From Gammaproteobacteria bacterium (GTDB lineage: Bacteria > Pseudomonadota > Gammaproteobacteria > GCA-001735895), in contig JAOTXY010000017.1 of the NCBI GenBank assembly GCA_029862125.1, positions 1 through 54,308 of the forward strand: a DNA stretch of 54,308 nt, written 5' to 3'. Below are positions 53,720 through 54,308 of this stretch, piece by piece. Position numbers and translations under genes: made by a program. The notes under the pieces are model-generated. The model saw only the letters and a program-made list of their open reading frames with translations, ran no database searches and had not been told where the DNA came from. Numbering within the stretch: the stretch's first letter is position 1; each line of letters begins with the position of its first letter.

Positions 53720-54308
53720 ATGCAACTACAGCGCATTATCCGATTAGTGCTCAGCGCACTGATCCTGTGCGCACTTCTGATTAACACTTCCGGCTTGATT
53801 GAATACCCGTTCATCAAGCAGCTAGAGAATTGGACCTACGATGCAAGACTCAATTTTACCCGTTCCGATACGATTGACGACCGCATCGTAATCGTCGATA
53901 TCGATGAAAATTCACTGGCCGAGGTCGGTCGCTGGCCCTGGAGTCGCGACCGCCTGGCGACATTTGTTGAAAATCTGTTCGGGCTTTACCAGGCCGATGT
54001 GGTTGGCTTTGACATCGTATTTGCGGAAAAGGACGAGAGTTCTGGCCTGGAACAATTTGAACGCCTCGCCAGCACCACATTAAAGGATAACAGCACTTAC
54101 CTGAGGGAACTCGACAGAATTCGTCCAAGCCTGATGCATGATGAAATTTTTGCCGAAAGCCTGATCGGTAAGAATGTTGTCCTGGGATATTATTTTAAAA
54201 CCAACCTGCAACAGGGGGAGCCAGCTGAAACCGGATCACTGCCACCGTCGCTGACCCGGGTGGACGCGCAATGGGGCGAACGTTTGTTTATTAATCACGC
54301 AGTTGGCT
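53720..54308 (+). CDS. CHASE2-domain sensor protein, N-terminal part (3' end outside window)
   Basis: The frame is open from ATG 53720 to the right edge, 196 residues. A membrane helix at about 9-26 (LVLSALILCALLINTSGLI) is followed by a periplasmic CHASE2 domain. Its typical motifs are LENWTYDARLNF, IVIVDIDENSLAEVGRWPWSRD and DVVGFDIVFAEKD (the second given here in parts: IVIVDIDENSL and GRWPWSRD). CHASE2 domains are joined to adenylate cyclase, Ser/Thr kinase, GGDEF or histidine kinase outputs. In clusters with PP2C, FHA and cNMP proteins the output is often a class III adenylate cyclase, but the output domain is outside the window. GGGA about 8 bases upstream supports the start. Confidence 0.88.
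   Translation, partial: MQLQRIIRLVLSALILCALLINTSGLIEYPFIKQLENWTYDARLNFTRSDTIDDRIVIVDIDENSLAEVGRWPWSRDRLATFVENLFGLYQADVVGFDIVFAEKDESSGLEQFERLASTTLKDNSTYLRELDRIRPSLMHDEIFAESLIGKNVVLGYYFKTNLQQGEPAETGSLPPSLTRVDAQWGERLFINHAVG

Overview
The window is chromosomal DNA of a gammaproteobacterium outside the Enterobacterales, probably free-living and motile. Gene families and order resemble Pseudomonas-like and related lineages: pilS-pilR next to a divergent pilA and pilBCD, a lpxC-M23 peptidase-secA string, a dnaX-ybaB-recR string beside the SRP RNA gene, and dnaQ-rnhA-methyltransferase-mltD. PomAB-type stator genes plus MotY suggest a sodium-driven polar flagellum, which fits a marine or brackish habitat (inference). 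No prophage, insertion sequence transposase, tRNA, rRNA or CRISPR array is visible.

Layout. 1-2763: the end of a TonB-dependent receptor overlapping a cobalamin adenosyltransferase, then motY (own sigma-28-like promoter) and a YbfF-type esterase. 2805-8609: the complete pyruvate dehydrogenase complex aceE-aceF-lpdA on the minus strand. 8718-16513: pyrC-rnt, an atypical response regulator, grxD, an N-acetylglutaminylglutamine amidotransferase without its usual partner, a lone Urate_ox_N membrane protein, argD-argF. 16510-20473: a membrane protein with a degenerate GGDEF domain that seems to start at ATT, argA, a 5'-nucleotidase and a zinc-site-less dksA. 20760-28926: type IV pilus locus (pilS, pilR, pilA, pilB, pilC, pilD) with a readable sigma-54 promoter and two TGTC-type palindromes in front of pilA. 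28939-41854: coaE, zapD, a Nudix hydrolase, argJ, secA, an M23 peptidase, lpxC, a PilZ protein, motB-motA (with an exact sigma-28 promoter match), orn, an M48 protease and rsgA. 41851-48126: HIT protein, recR, ybaB, dnaX (with an A9 slippery site), SRP RNA, smpB, dnaQ, rnhA and a methyltransferase. Three palindromic repeat elements flank smpB. 48190-54308: mltD and then a signalling island.

The most unusual part is the signalling island at the right end (50134-54308). It holds a double cyclic-nucleotide-binding/rhodanese protein, a PP2C phosphatase, a double-FHA protein and the start of a CHASE2 sensor protein. Between them lie two gene remnants. One is a minus-strand HD-GYP domain with a frameshift and lost segment. 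The other is a 92-codon ORF that appears to fuse the first membrane segment of a CHASE2 Ser/Thr kinase to the last ~60 residues of its kinase domain. The kinase expected to oppose the PP2C phosphatase therefore seems to have been deleted while phosphatase and FHA reader stayed intact. Elsewhere, both GGDEF domains in the window have lost the signature motif while the PilZ receptor domain is intact, so recognisable c-di-GMP enzymes here are degenerate or broken.

The arginine pathway is spread over three loci (argD-argF, argA, argJ). Calls rest on reading the sequence and on family knowledge; no database search was run.
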